Assembly (NCBI GenBank): GCA_964353335.1
Contig: CAYGVI010000005.1
Location: 1-64,000 of the forward strand
DNA length: 64,000 nucleotides
Origin: JAWAAW01 sp964353335
GTDB lineage: Archaea > Nanobdellota > Nanobdellia > Woesearchaeales > ARS49
Direction of reading: 5' to 3'
Positions 7,708-15,834 of the stretch are shown here, piece after piece. The position numbers were made by a program, and so were the translations under genes. Under the pieces are notes generated by a model that did no database searches, was not told the DNA's origin, and saw only the letters and a program-made list of their open reading frames with translations. Each line of letters starts with the position of its first letter. Position 1 is the first letter of the stretch.

Positions 7708-8070
7708 ATGAGCGTTTCAAAAGACAAGTATTATTCGTGGGACTATAGTGAAAAATCTGATATTCTTAATGTTCACAAGGTTGACAAGAAAACAGCAGGC
7801 AGCGCAGAACTTGGGGACTTTACTGTGGACTTTGACAAAAATGGCAATATTGTTGGTGTTGAAATACTGAACGCATCAGAATTCTTCACACTCTTAGGCA
7901 TTCTTAAAACACAATTGGAAAACATAAAAGAAGCGGAAATAATTATGAGAAAGCGCGGAGAAATGACACTAATCTGCCTTAAACTGCTTTTATCCGGAGA
8001 AGAAGCGCCACGCATTGTGTCATTGCCCGCAAGCGTCATGAACGAAGCGCCAATAACCGCAACAGCCTGA
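7708..8070 (+). CDS. DUF2283-like protein, possible antitoxin
   Basis: 120 residues. YYSWDYSEKSDILNVHK at the N-terminus and FTVDFDKNGNIVGVEILNASEFF at about 40-62 match the DUF2283 pattern (YDxxxDvLyi ... vxxDxxGxivGiEIldaS), found in putative antitoxins beside DUF4258 proteins. The C-terminus extends to a second helical/strand part. It has its own strong TATA region (TATATAAATATATAAAT, 7670-7686) about 30 nt before the ATG. Confidence 0.65.
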   Translation: MSVSKDKYYSWDYSEKSDILNVHKVDKKTAGSAELGDFTVDFDKNGNIVGVEILNASEFFTLLGILKTQLENIKEAEIIMRKRGEMTLICLKLLLSGEEAPRIVSLPASVMNEAPITATA

Positions 8071-8071
8071 T

Positions 8072-8167
8072 TCAGAAACCAAGGTCAGCGCGGACAAATT
8101 TCTTTCTGCGGATATTCTTTGCAAAGCGGATAAGACGCCGGTAAAGGTATGTTTTTTCAGCAATCAT
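8072..8167 (-). CDS. Possible 31-residue basic peptide
   Basis: MIAEKTYLYRRLIRFAKNIR followed by RKKFVRADLGF: a short, very basic, amphipathic peptide. A TATA-like CTTAAATATCC (8189-8199) is about 27 nt upstream and GGGAGAT stands immediately before the ATG. No family recognised. The promoter geometry is the main support, and the frame could be fortuitous. Confidence 0.3.
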   Translation of the reverse strand: MIAEKTYLYRRLIRFAKNIRRKKFVRADLGF

Positions 8168-8403
8168 ATCTCCCAAATAGATAAAAGGATATTTAAGACT
8201 AATGAAACAACACCGCATTAGTGCTAAAAACTTCAAGCGTAACTTGTGGCTTTTTCGTAGCTACACGGTATTTTGCCCTTTTTTATTGTCGTGATAATGC
8301 CGTCAGAAGGTGGAAGTTAAGGTCAACGCCCGGTGAGAAGGTTGACCTTTTAGGTTTTCTGGAAAAAATTATCGTCGATAAATATGCCTGAAAAATAAAA
8401 AAG
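8168..8403. other. Intergenic region with an inverted repeat and the tRNA terminator
   Basis: No protein gene is seen. A 9-bp inverted repeat AAGGTCAAC (8319-8327) / GTTGACCTT (8341-8349) encloses a 13-nt loop. CGTAGCTACA near 8256 resembles the TGTAGCTACA repeats at 3333. An A-rich run at 8391-8402 becomes a T-run downstream of tRNA-Asp on the minus strand. Confidence 0.5.
8391..8402 (-). terminator. T-rich terminator after tRNA-Asp
   Basis: On the minus strand, TTTTTTATTTTT follows the tRNA 3' end after 1-2 nt, the usual oligo-T termination signal of archaeal RNA polymerase. Confidence 0.5.
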
Positions 8404-8476
8404 CGCCCACGCCGGGATTTGAACCCGGGTCGGGACCGCGACAGGGTCCCATCCTAGGCCACTAGACTACATGGGC
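8404..8476 (-). tRNA. tRNA-Asp (GTC)
   Basis: A 73-nt cloverleaf. Acceptor GCCCATG pairs with CGTGGGC and the discriminator is G73, as expected for Asp. The D-stem is GTCT/GGAT. The anticodon stem GGACC/GGTCC encloses loop CTGTCGC with anticodon GTC. The T-stem CCGGG/CCCGG has loop TTCAAAT. No intron. A TATA-like TTTAAAAA at 8519-8526 (minus strand) lies upstream. Its last 14 nt recur at 3234-3247. Confidence 0.93.
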
Positions 8477-8584
8477 AAATTGATTGTGTCTATTGACGGC
8501 ATTACGAATAAATGGCGGGTTTTTAAACCTTTTGAGTGTTTGCCAGCAAGATATTTAAAGACCCGTGAATAAGCAAAGTGCTGA

Positions 8585-9004
8585 GTGAGGGGCGGAGTGA
8601 AGACCGCTTTTTTTGAAATGCATTGTTCAACAAGCTTTGACATAACGCACAGTGTTGCTGACCTTGTGGAAAGGGTTATGGACGCTTACAAGGGCCCGTT
8701 CAGTTTCAACAAGTTTAAGGAAGTTAGTACACCTGTTAGTGCACATAATAGTTCTTCAGTCATTTACACCGGCGCGGTTGATGTGATAATTTTCAGAAAC
8801 CCGAACAAGGCTGTCAAGGGCAAAAACGCATACTGCAAGAACAGGGAGAGTTATGTCAGCATCACAATAAGCGGCCCTGACCAAAGCGTAATACACGGCA
8901 TTGAAGCATATCTTGAGAAGAATGTTCCTGCAATCGGCAGGCGTATGCACAAAATATCAACATACAACAGCAACGCAGGCCACATTGTAAAAAGAGCGCA
9001 GTAA
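8585..9004 (+). CDS. Hypothetical protein, 139 residues
   Basis: Not recognised. The GTG at 8585 follows ATATTTAAAG (8551-8560) by about 30 nt, fitting a leaderless start; ATG 8618 is an alternative that would remove 11 residues. The sequence reads as a small alpha/beta protein (VADLVERVMDAYKGPFSF; SVIYTGAVDVIIFRN; YVSITISGPDQSVIHGIEAY) with two ferredoxin-like strand-helix units. No signal peptide. Confidence 0.6.
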   Translation: MRGGVKTAFFEMHCSTSFDITHSVADLVERVMDAYKGPFSFNKFKEVSTPVSAHNSSSVIYTGAVDVIIFRNPNKAVKGKNAYCKNRESYVSITISGPDQSVIHGIEAYLEKNVPAIGRRMHKISTYNSNAGHIVKRAQ

Positions 9005-9006
9005 AA

Positions 9007-9849
9007 TCACTTTGCGAATTTCTGGTAAACCATTTCTTCCTGCTTGACCATGTTATGCGTGAAGTCACTATAGGAGATTACTCTTGCCCTGTCGCCTTCT
9101 TTCACATTCACTTTGATTGGCAGCCCTGTTATCATTTCCAGGTGCAAAGTGTATTCGTCGCCGTTCTCTACAAATGTGAGCACGGGGTTTACCGCCTTCC
9201 AGCCTGTTAAGTCCTTGACATACTGGTCATTTGCCTGGGCAACTGTCGGTGAAGCGTAAGAGAACCTTGTAAGCCAGTCTTCAGGCAGTATCGGGTTGTA
9301 GTCTTCGTAAGGCAGGACAAATTCCATGTCTATTATTCTCGCGCAGTTGCTCCTGTCAGGGTCAAACTCGCCAAGAATTTCCCCTTCCCTGCGCGGGTCG
9401 CAGTAGCCCACAGCCTTTTTTTCGCTCCTGTCGATGAAAATGTCAGTGATTGTCACAGGAATGGTTCTGTTGACCCTCATATCCAGTTTTTTGATGAATT
9501 TAGGCTCAATGCGGACAAGGTTTCCCCTTACCAAATATTTTGTTTCGCCTTCCTGGTATGAATAGCCTGTCACTTTCTGCCTGAATTTTATCATCGCGTC
9601 AGAAATGTGGCTGTTTTTAGGCGTCTGTGGCCCAATAGTCTTGTTGATTTGCGGCAATGTACTGTTCTCATACCTGTCGCATATCTGGTTTGGCTCAGCG
9701 TCAAGGCAGCAGTCGCCTGGTGAATACTCATAATAAGGCTGCTTGCATTCTGTTACCGTTGCGTTCTGCTGTGGAATAACCGCAGGCTGGCAGCCAATCA
9801 GGAAAATTATTGCCAGAACCAGCAAAACATTGCGCATCATTCTCACCAT
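9007..9849 (-). CDS. Lipoprotein of unknown function
   Basis: 280 residues. The N-terminus MVRMMRNVLLVLAIIFLIGC has a lipobox (LIGC), so the mature protein should be lipid-anchored at Cys20. Soon after comes a Cys-rich segment (ECKQPYYEYSPGDCCLDAEPNQIC), then a soluble alpha/beta domain without recognised motifs. ATG 9849 was chosen because a TATA-like GAATAAAAG (9873-9881) lies about 27 nt upstream; the longer frame would start inside that promoter region. Confidence 0.7.
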   Translation of the reverse strand: MVRMMRNVLLVLAIIFLIGCQPAVIPQQNATVTECKQPYYEYSPGDCCLDAEPNQICDRYENSTLPQINKTIGPQTPKNSHISDAMIKFRQKVTGYSYQEGETKYLVRGNLVRIEPKFIKKLDMRVNRTIPVTITDIFIDRSEKKAVGYCDPRREGEILGEFDPDRSNCARIIDMEFVLPYEDYNPILPEDWLTRFSYASPTVAQANDQYVKDLTGWKAVNPVLTFVENGDEYTLHLEMITGLPIKVNVKEGDRARVISYSDFTHNMVKQEEMVYQKFAK

Positions 9850-9946
9850 TCCCGCGTGAGGACACAACTTGCTTTTATTCTTTGCGGTTTGCTTAGCGGT
9901 AATATTTATATAGGCATAATCAAACAGCGGGCAAAGAGGTGATGCG

Positions 9947-10393
9947 ATGGCGTTTTATGTATTGCGAGAGGAAGACAAGCAGTTCCTTACTTCGCTGCTT
10001 TACGCCACAGGCATCATCCTGTTCTGGCGCGGCATCTGGGATATTTCTGTCAAGATTCCCCTGCTGAAAACCCCGCTGTTCTGCGCAGCAGTCGGGCTGA
10101 TTATTATAACACTCACAGGATACCTTTACCGCGAGTATGACCCGATTTCAAACAGGATGCACAAGATTGGAAGAGTCCTGAACGATGTTATCAACCAGGC
10201 CAAGAAAGGCGAGCCGCACGAGATTTTCTATTATGACCAGGTCGGCAAGCACCACCACAAGATTTTGCCCCATAAAATCAGGAAGATTGAGCACGACTAC
10301 ATAATAATTGAGGAAAAAGGGCATGAAGTGTTTATTCCAATGCACAGGATAACTCACGTGCACAAGCAGGGCAAGGTAATCTGGCGGCGTTAA
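9947..10393 (+). CDS. Membrane-anchored DUF504 (MJ1316-type) protein
   Basis: 148 residues. Two transmembrane helices (about 13-30 and 38-60) are followed by a linker and a C-terminal domain (about 85-148). HKIRKIEHDYIIIEEKGHEV and IPMHRITHVHKQGKVIWRR match DUF504, also called the MJ1316 RNA cyclic-group end recognition domain, which ends in an HRI...G.viW.R pattern. In other proteins this domain occurs alone or with RNA-repair enzymes; a membrane anchor is less usual. Shine-Dalgarno GAGGTGAT is present 5 nt before the ATG. Confidence 0.75.
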   Translation: MAFYVLREEDKQFLTSLLYATGIILFWRGIWDISVKIPLLKTPLFCAAVGLIIITLTGYLYREYDPISNRMHKIGRVLNDVINQAKKGEPHEIFYYDQVGKHHHKILPHKIRKIEHDYIIIEEKGHEVFIPMHRITHVHKQGKVIWRR

Positions 10394-10395
10394 AT

Positions 10396-10722
10396 TCAGG
10401 ATTTTCTTCGCCTGTTAAATGTTGCCTGCGCTGCGTTTATCATGTCAGAAAGTTCTATCTGCTGGACATATGGCAGCTCTGGCTCCTTTTTCCGCCGGCT
10501 CTTGCTTTTTTGGGCATACATCACATTGCACCTTTGCCAGAAAGATTGCCTTGTAATCGGCTTTGCAAACAGCGTCTTTGCCTCAGTATAGCTTATTGGA
10601 ATTTCACCATGAGGCGCTGCAAGAGAACCGTTAAAGACTTCCAGCAGACCAATGTCCTTGACCTGATAGCTTGGCTTTGACCCTGGAATGCTTACAAAGA
10701 TGTAGTTTGTTGCTTCACTCAT
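10396..10722 (-). CDS. Hypothetical protein, 108 residues
   Basis: Begins MSEATNYIFVSIPGSKPSYQ. A Lys/Arg-rich stretch (QKSKSRRKKE) lies near residue 85 and the C-terminus is helical. Not recognised. A longer frame starts at 10761, but that would place TTTATAAA (10745-10752) inside the gene; ATG 10722 lies 26-27 nt from that box and is the likely leaderless start. It converges on the DUF504 gene with a 2-nt gap. Confidence 0.6.
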   Translation of the reverse strand: MSEATNYIFVSIPGSKPSYQVKDIGLLEVFNGSLAAPHGEIPISYTEAKTLFAKPITRQSFWQRCNVMYAQKSKSRRKKEPELPYVQQIELSDMINAAQATFNRRRKS

Positions 10723-10770
10723 ACCCTTAGGTGAAAGCCACCTCTTTATAAAATTTGGCAAAAAAGCAAT

Positions 10771-11286
10771 TCACAGCTTTCCTGTTTTCTGCCATTTCTT
10801 GAAGCAGTCACATGCAACCCTGCACAGTTCCTTGCTTACTTCACCCCATTGGATGTGCTTGTTGAATTCCTCAGGTGTGACAAACTTTCTTTCGTAAAGC
10901 AAGCCTGTTGCAGGGTCTAGTTTTGTTTCATTAATTTTTTCTATTATTGCCACATATCTTAATTGGTAAAATTGTTCTCCTTCTTTTGGGTTTGGGTTGT
11001 TTGGAAAGTCAATTTTGAAGCAGCCAATCATTTTGCATTCAGATATAATGACTGATGCCTCCTCTTCAACTTCGCGCTTGAGTGTTTGTTCAGGAGTTTC
11101 CTTGTTTTCAGGCTTTCCTCCTGGAAGATGCCATTCTGGTGTTCTTCTGATAATCAGTATTTTGCCTTCTTTTGTAAAGCACATGCCTGAAACCTGGGTG
11201 TATTTCCTGTATTTTTCATAATTATCTGCTGCAATCCACGTAGAACATATGGGCATCCCCTGCCATACCCAATTTTGTTTTATCAT
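10771..11286 (-). CDS. Nudix hydrolase
   Basis: 171 residues. A full Nudix box at about residues 56-78 (GGKPENKETPEQTLKREVEE) fits GX5EX7REUXEEXGU, with REVEEEAS carrying the catalytic metal-binding glutamates. Such enzymes hydrolyse nucleoside diphosphates linked to another group; the substrate cannot be read from sequence. The start codon is 11 nt downstream of the tRNA-Tyr 3' end on the same strand, so the gene may share the tRNA's promoter. Confidence 0.88.
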   Translation of the reverse strand: MIKQNWVWQGMPICSTWIAADNYEKYRKYTQVSGMCFTKEGKILIIRRTPEWHLPGGKPENKETPEQTLKREVEEEASVIISECKMIGCFKIDFPNNPNPKEGEQFYQLRYVAIIEKINETKLDPATGLLYERKFVTPEEFNKHIQWGEVSKELCRVACDCFKKWQKTGKL

Positions 11287-11297
11287 AATAAAAAATA

Positions 11298-11429
11298 TCC
11301 CCGCGGCCGGATTTGAACCAGCGACCTTTCGGGCTCAACGCGGCTGACCCGCTTTCATGCAATGGCCTTCGCCGTTGTCTGCGGGCGACTGCTCTACAGC
11401 CGAATGCTCTGCCGCTGAGCTACGCGGGG
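11298..11429 (-). tRNA. tRNA-Tyr (GTA) with a 60-nt intron
   Basis: Exons form a 72-nt cloverleaf: acceptor CCCCGCG/CGCGGGG with A73, D-stem GCTC/GAGC, anticodon stem TTCGG/CCGAA, T-stem GCTGG/CCGGC. The anticodon GTA (11395-11397) is followed by G37, then a 60-nt insertion (11334-11393) before position 38, the canonical archaeal intron site. C1-G72 with A73 is the archaeal tyrosine identity set. A TATA-like TTTAAAAATC lies upstream near 11453-11462. Confidence 0.93.
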
Positions 11430-11474
11430 ATGATACGACGATGAATCCACTGACGATTTTTAAATGTTGTTGTT

Positions 11475-11577
11475 TCCGAGCTGCTGAATGAGCGCGAGGA
11501 ACGAGCGGAACCGCAGTGTAGCGAAGTTATGAGCGCGAATTCGCAGCGAGTGTCTCTCACCGAAGGTGCGTTATTTG
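11475..11577. repeat. Copy 1 of a degenerate GC-rich dispersed repeat
   Basis: A block rich in GAGCG/GCGAG words located just beyond the 3' end of the 478-residue gene. It shares TCCGAGC, GCGGAACCG, GCGAGTGTCT and GCGTTATTTGG, in the same order, with 35085-35214, which also lies just past a minus-strand gene. A related word, GAGCGAAGCGAG, occurs at 42332. No coding potential seen. Confidence 0.45.
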
Positions 11578-11605
11578 GAATTTAGTGCTGCAAAGAATGA
11601 CGCGA

Positions 11606-13042
11606 TTACCCCAAAAACTTGACTTTCGGCCTGTTTGAGCTTGTTGTCCTTTCTTTTCCTGTCGCTGTTGTGAACTTGGACACTGCTTCTGGCAAAGAAA
11701 CTCCTCCGAGTATGCTCAGCGATGACCTCACCTTGTATGAAATAATGCGCTCTTCGCGTGCCATTATGTCTCCAACTTCATACTTGATAATTGTGCCCTT
11801 GCGCTCGTTCCTTATGGAATTCGAGGGCGTAAGTGTTCCGACATCGTATTCCTTTATCAGCTCTGCAATCCGTGGAATCAAATCAATTACTGTCGCACTG
11901 CGTATTGGCTTGCCTGACCTGTTCTTCAGCTCCAAAAGAATCTTCAGCTCGCTTATTCCGCCCTCGCGCGTGCTGAGTACAACAGCAGACTTCTTTATTG
12001 TCAGCGGGCTGCGGAACACCAAGTAAACTATGAGCAGAATAATTCCAAGCGTCATTATTATCGCCAGGGGCCTGTAATTTGTCGTGACGCGGATTTCACG
12101 CGAGTTTCCGACATTTATCTTCACGTCCCAGACAAACGAGCCGTTCTCAACGCGCGACGCAAGGTCTGACTTTGTGAACATGCGGGCATACCACGGCATT
12201 GCAAAGGCAAACGGCTGCTCAAGAAGGACGTTTGCATCATTGGTTAAAGTGATTATCCTGACTGTCTTGAGGAATGACTTCACAATCTCAACAGTGGGCA
12301 TCAATTGGCCGTAAGACGCAACCTCGTAGTCAACAGGTGGCAAATCAAACTGGAATCCCTTTCCTTTTTCTGTCGCGATAAGTGAGACTTCAAGCACATC
12401 GCTCTGTGGACGGGTCTGGCGGTCAACGCGCGCCATGAACTTCACTGTCTTTCGCTCCAATGGACCCAGCGAGGTTACAAAGTCCTGGTTGATGACATCG
12501 CTCCTTACTTTTACCTTCAGCTCTGTGAGGTTTCTCCTGTTCTGGTTCTCAAAGTTTACTGTTATCTCTATTTCATTTCTCGGGTCAACAAATATCGGAA
12601 TCTCAGCTGTCCCCCTCACTGCGGGCATGTAAGTGTTGGTTGCCGGCGGTCCTGAGACCTCCATATAGAGCATTGCCTTCTTCAGTTCATTTGTCCCTGT
12701 GCGCTTTACGTGGATTGGAACGCCATAAAGCCCTGGGTTGATGTTTAATGGCTGTATTGTGAGGATTGTCGTGAACGGCTTTCCTGGCTTTATCTGCAAT
12801 GTGTCCTTTGTCCTGATGTCCCAAAGGACTTCAGGGGAGTAAATTTCAAAGAATTCCGTGCTGGAAAAGTCGTGTGATATGGTGACATTGTATTCTGCCA
12901 TGTCATTTGTGCCTATTGTCTGCTGCGGAGGCGCGAATTCTGCTGAGAAATCTGCTGCGACAACACTAGAAAGCATCACTGCAATTGCCAGCCACAGAAA
13001 TTTGCGCAACTCTATCACCGCCTTGCTCGGTGATTTACTCAT
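11606..13042 (-). CDS. Cell-surface protein with Ig-like domains and one transmembrane helix
   Basis: 478 residues. A signal peptide (about 13-29, ending VVAADF) is followed by an extracytoplasmic part of beta-sandwich domains resembling NEW3/CARDB modules of archaeal surface proteins (AEYNVTISHDF; LQIKPGKPFTTILTIQPLN; PLERKTVKFMARV). A transmembrane helix lies at about 325-345 (IIMTLGIILLIVYLVF). A cytoplasmic domain of about 130 residues (KILLELKNRSGKPIRSATV...) follows. The order (outside sensor-like sandwich, helix, inside domain) suggests an anchoring or signalling role; no catalytic motif is visible. Confidence 0.7.
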   Translation of the reverse strand: MSKSPSKAVIELRKFLWLAIAVMLSSVVAADFSAEFAPPQQTIGTNDMAEYNVTISHDFSSTEFFEIYSPEVLWDIRTKDTLQIKPGKPFTTILTIQPLNINPGLYGVPIHVKRTGTNELKKAMLYMEVSGPPATNTYMPAVRGTAEIPIFVDPRNEIEITVNFENQNRRNLTELKVKVRSDVINQDFVTSLGPLERKTVKFMARVDRQTRPQSDVLEVSLIATEKGKGFQFDLPPVDYEVASYGQLMPTVEIVKSFLKTVRIITLTNDANVLLEQPFAFAMPWYARMFTKSDLASRVENGSFVWDVKINVGNSREIRVTTNYRPLAIIMTLGIILLIVYLVFRSPLTIKKSAVVLSTREGGISELKILLELKNRSGKPIRSATVIDLIPRIAELIKEYDVGTLTPSNSIRNERKGTIIKYEVGDIMAREERIISYKVRSSLSILGGVSLPEAVSKFTTATGKERTTSSNRPKVKFLG

Positions 13043-13062
13043 ATTTATACTTTGCGTTTTGA

Positions 13063-15117
13063 TTAGACGAGCACTTTGCTTGTATGCTCCTCTTTCACCA
13101 CCTTCAAGACGTGGTCAGCAAGGCTTTCTATCTTTGCTTCATGGCTAACAAGTATGATTTGCCTTGCTTTCAGCTGGTCAAGCACGTCCCTCATGCGGTC
13201 AATCTGCTCTGCGCTGAAGCCGTCTGTGGGCTCATCTAATATTACAATGTCCTTTGTGTGTATTGTTGAGCGCAATGCAGTGATTACCTTGTTCAATGCG
13301 AGCCTGTATGCCAATGCACACGCTGTTTTTTCTCCTCCTGAAAGGTTGTTGACCTCTGTGTCATAGCCGTTCTGCTGGACAACAGGCGAAAATTCCTCGT
13401 CCAAGCGCGCCACAAGCACATCATCCTCAATCAAAAGCCCGAACCACTGCTGGAACAATGAATTAAATTCGTGGTAGACCTTTGTCATCACATGCTTTTC
13501 CATCACAGACATCAGGTTTGTGAAGAAATCTCCGACCCACTGGTTCATCACGTCAAGCTTTGCAAGCTGTTCGTGCGCTTTTTGCTTTGCCTCAATGTCT
13601 TTTTCAAGCAAAGTTATTGTTTCAAAGAGCATCTTTTGCCGTGTTAAAAGTGTTGCGTGCTCTATGTTTGTCGTTTGTTCCTGCTGCTGAAACTGTTCAA
13701 GCCTTGTTTTTTCTGCCTGATACCTTGTTTCAACAGAGTTTGCGCTCTGTAATAATGCCGATGCCTGCTGTTTTCTCGCTTCTGCTGCTGAAACTGCTGA
13801 GATTGTGTCTGTTAACCGCTTTTCCGCCTCCTGTTTTCTTGTGAGGCTTGTTTGGTACTGCTGGAATTTGTACTGTGCATCCCTTGCTGCTGCCTGCTGC
13901 TGCATCAATGCGCTTATTTCCTGCTGCAGTTTTGTTTTTGCCAGCTCTTTCTGGCTTGCTGCTGTTTCAAAAGTGGTTATCTGCGCAGTTATTGAATCAG
14001 TATTCTGCTTTTCCTTGTCAGCAAAAACGTGCTTGTGAGTCTCCCCGACTTCCTGCAGGCATGTTGGGCACTTGTTAAGCTCCAAAATGCGTTTTATCGT
14101 AAGCTCTGACAGCTGCTTTTTTGCCTTGAGCTCTGCGTGCGCTGTGATATGGGTGCGCATTTCCTTTTCTGAAACAAGAACTTCCTGCTGTTTTTGCTGC
14201 ATGACCCTGGCAATTTCATCCGGAGTCTGCGCTGGCTGAACTGGAGCCTGTGAAACCTGCGGGGCAAGCATGGCAATCTCTGAATGGAGGCTTTTTTGCG
14301 TGTTTGCAAGGTTTTTCAGCTCTGTTTCAGCTGTGTTGTATGCAAGCCTGTGCTGCTGCAGTGCGTTTCTTTCCTTTTCAACGCCTTCAATTATCATTTT
14401 TTGCTGTGCCACTGCCTGTTTTGCTGATTCAAGCCTTGGCTGGATGTCAAGAAGTGATATTCTTACGTCTGATGACTGGTTTTGTTTTTCCTGCAATTGC
14501 TGTTTTTTCACAGGCTCATCTGTTAATTGGCCTTCAAACAGCCTTCTTCTTTCGCGCAAAAGCTTGGCATACACGCCTGCATTGTCAGAAATCCGTCTGT
14601 ACTTGTCAATGTCAAACACTTTCCTGAGAATCATCAGCCTTGATTCCTTGTCTTCTGTGATTATTCTCTTCATTTCCTCCTGTGGCGTGTAGACTGTGTA
14701 GCGGTAAATCATGCTCTTGCTTTTTGTTACAAGCTCTGCAGGATAGCCAAGCAGGTTCAGGACTGCTGTTTTCAGCTCAACTGCTGTTGCTTCCCTGCGC
14801 ATTCCTTCTTTGATTATGTAGCCTGCGTCCTGTTCAATGCTGTCTTTTGTCCTTTTCAGCTTTCTTCCGATTGTGTATTCTTTGCTGTTCAGCTCAAAAG
14901 TAAGCTCAACATTTCCTTCTTTTGTGCCGTTTCTTAGCAATGCTGCGCCAGAGAGCTCTCCGCGCATTATTCCAAACAGCGCAAACTCAATCGCAAGGAG
15001 TATTGTTGATTTTCCAGCGCCAATATCGCCTGCGAGAAGAACTATGCCCTCAGGAAACACAAGCGACTCTTCAATATAGCTTCGTATGTTTTTCAGCTTC
15101 AGAGATTTCAGGAACAT
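13063..15117 (-). CDS. rad50: Rad50-like SMC ATPase
   Basis: 684 residues, short for Rad50. The N-terminal ATPase half has Walker A GDIGAGKST at 30-38. A long coiled coil follows, with a zinc hook CPTC near 349-352. The C-terminal half carries the ABC signature LSGGEK near 587 and Walker B IVILDEPTDG near 622. Rad50 dimers work with Mre11 in double-strand break resection, but no mre11 gene is adjacent. The gene begins with ATG after GGTGATGTT and lies 20 nt upstream of the surface-protein gene on the same strand. Confidence 0.9.
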   Translation of the reverse strand: MFLKSLKLKNIRSYIEESLVFPEGIVLLAGDIGAGKSTILLAIEFALFGIMRGELSGAALLRNGTKEGNVELTFELNSKEYTIGRKLKRTKDSIEQDAGYIIKEGMRREATAVELKTAVLNLLGYPAELVTKSKSMIYRYTVYTPQEEMKRIITEDKESRLMILRKVFDIDKYRRISDNAGVYAKLLRERRRLFEGQLTDEPVKKQQLQEKQNQSSDVRISLLDIQPRLESAKQAVAQQKMIIEGVEKERNALQQHRLAYNTAETELKNLANTQKSLHSEIAMLAPQVSQAPVQPAQTPDEIARVMQQKQQEVLVSEKEMRTHITAHAELKAKKQLSELTIKRILELNKCPTCLQEVGETHKHVFADKEKQNTDSITAQITTFETAASQKELAKTKLQQEISALMQQQAAARDAQYKFQQYQTSLTRKQEAEKRLTDTISAVSAAEARKQQASALLQSANSVETRYQAEKTRLEQFQQQEQTTNIEHATLLTRQKMLFETITLLEKDIEAKQKAHEQLAKLDVMNQWVGDFFTNLMSVMEKHVMTKVYHEFNSLFQQWFGLLIEDDVLVARLDEEFSPVVQQNGYDTEVNNLSGGEKTACALAYRLALNKVITALRSTIHTKDIVILDEPTDGFSAEQIDRMRDVLDQLKARQIILVSHEAKIESLADHVLKVVKEEHTSKVLV

Positions 15118-15166
15118 AACATCACCAAAAAATTAAAACTATATATTATTAGTTGTGATGGAGTTG

Positions 15167-15790
15167 TTATTGGCGTTGTTTCTCCAATTCATCAATTATT
15201 TTTTCAAGAGCTTTTGTTTCTGGCTTGTCCATAAACTGGGGTGCAACTTCAAAAAGAAGCACTTTGCCTGGTTGCGAACAGTCGCCACAACCACAGCCAA
15301 GATTGGATATGCGTATCCCTGTCTCAACAGAATGTTCATGAAACTCTTCAGGATAATAGCCCAATTCAAATGCAAACAGCTTATAGTCCACACAGGAAAG
15401 GCTCGAAATTACCACACGACTGAATACATCAAATGCAGTTTTTGTTTTTTTGTAAGCTTCTGGCACAGAATCAGGGCGAGGAATCCTGACATTTATTTTT
15501 TCAGGCTTTCCTCCTAAACTAATCTCGCGAATTTCATCTTTGTCAAGTGAGATTTCAAGCATTTTTGGGACTTTTGAGAACAAGCAAAGGAACACATTGC
15601 CATCGTGCATAATTTCATATTCGCACACCAATCCAGGCAGCACAGTGCCGCACGATGGCACAAATGAAGCTCTCAGGTAGCCCTGTTCCATCGCTGGCGC
15701 CTTGCTAAGCAGATAACGAATCTCATCTGCGGTTGGCCTATACAATCCCGGCATTGTCTTACGGGTCTGGGCAAAAGTTGTATCAGCCAT
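15167..15790 (-). CDS. Hypothetical protein, 207 residues
   Basis: Begins MADTTFAQTRKTMPGLYRPT. The start is fixed by AGGTGA (15795-15800), 4 nt before the ATG; the longer frame overlaps the lipoprotein gene in another frame. Near the C-terminus is a Cys cluster (GCGCGDC, about residue 170) that could bind metal. No signal peptide. Not assignable. Confidence 0.6.
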   Translation of the reverse strand: MADTTFAQTRKTMPGLYRPTADEIRYLLSKAPAMEQGYLRASFVPSCGTVLPGLVCEYEIMHDGNVFLCLFSKVPKMLEISLDKDEIREISLGGKPEKINVRIPRPDSVPEAYKKTKTAFDVFSRVVISSLSCVDYKLFAFELGYYPEEFHEHSVETGIRISNLGCGCGDCSQPGKVLLFEVAPQFMDKPETKALEKIIDELEKQRQ

Positions 15791-15834
15791 AAAATCACCT
15801 AAAAAAGATAAATAAAAAAATAAAAACAGCGCGT

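Noticed and set aside
11334..11393. Separate small RNA inside tRNA-Tyr
   Set aside because: The segment lies exactly at the 37/38 intron site and has no promoter; it is the tRNA intron.
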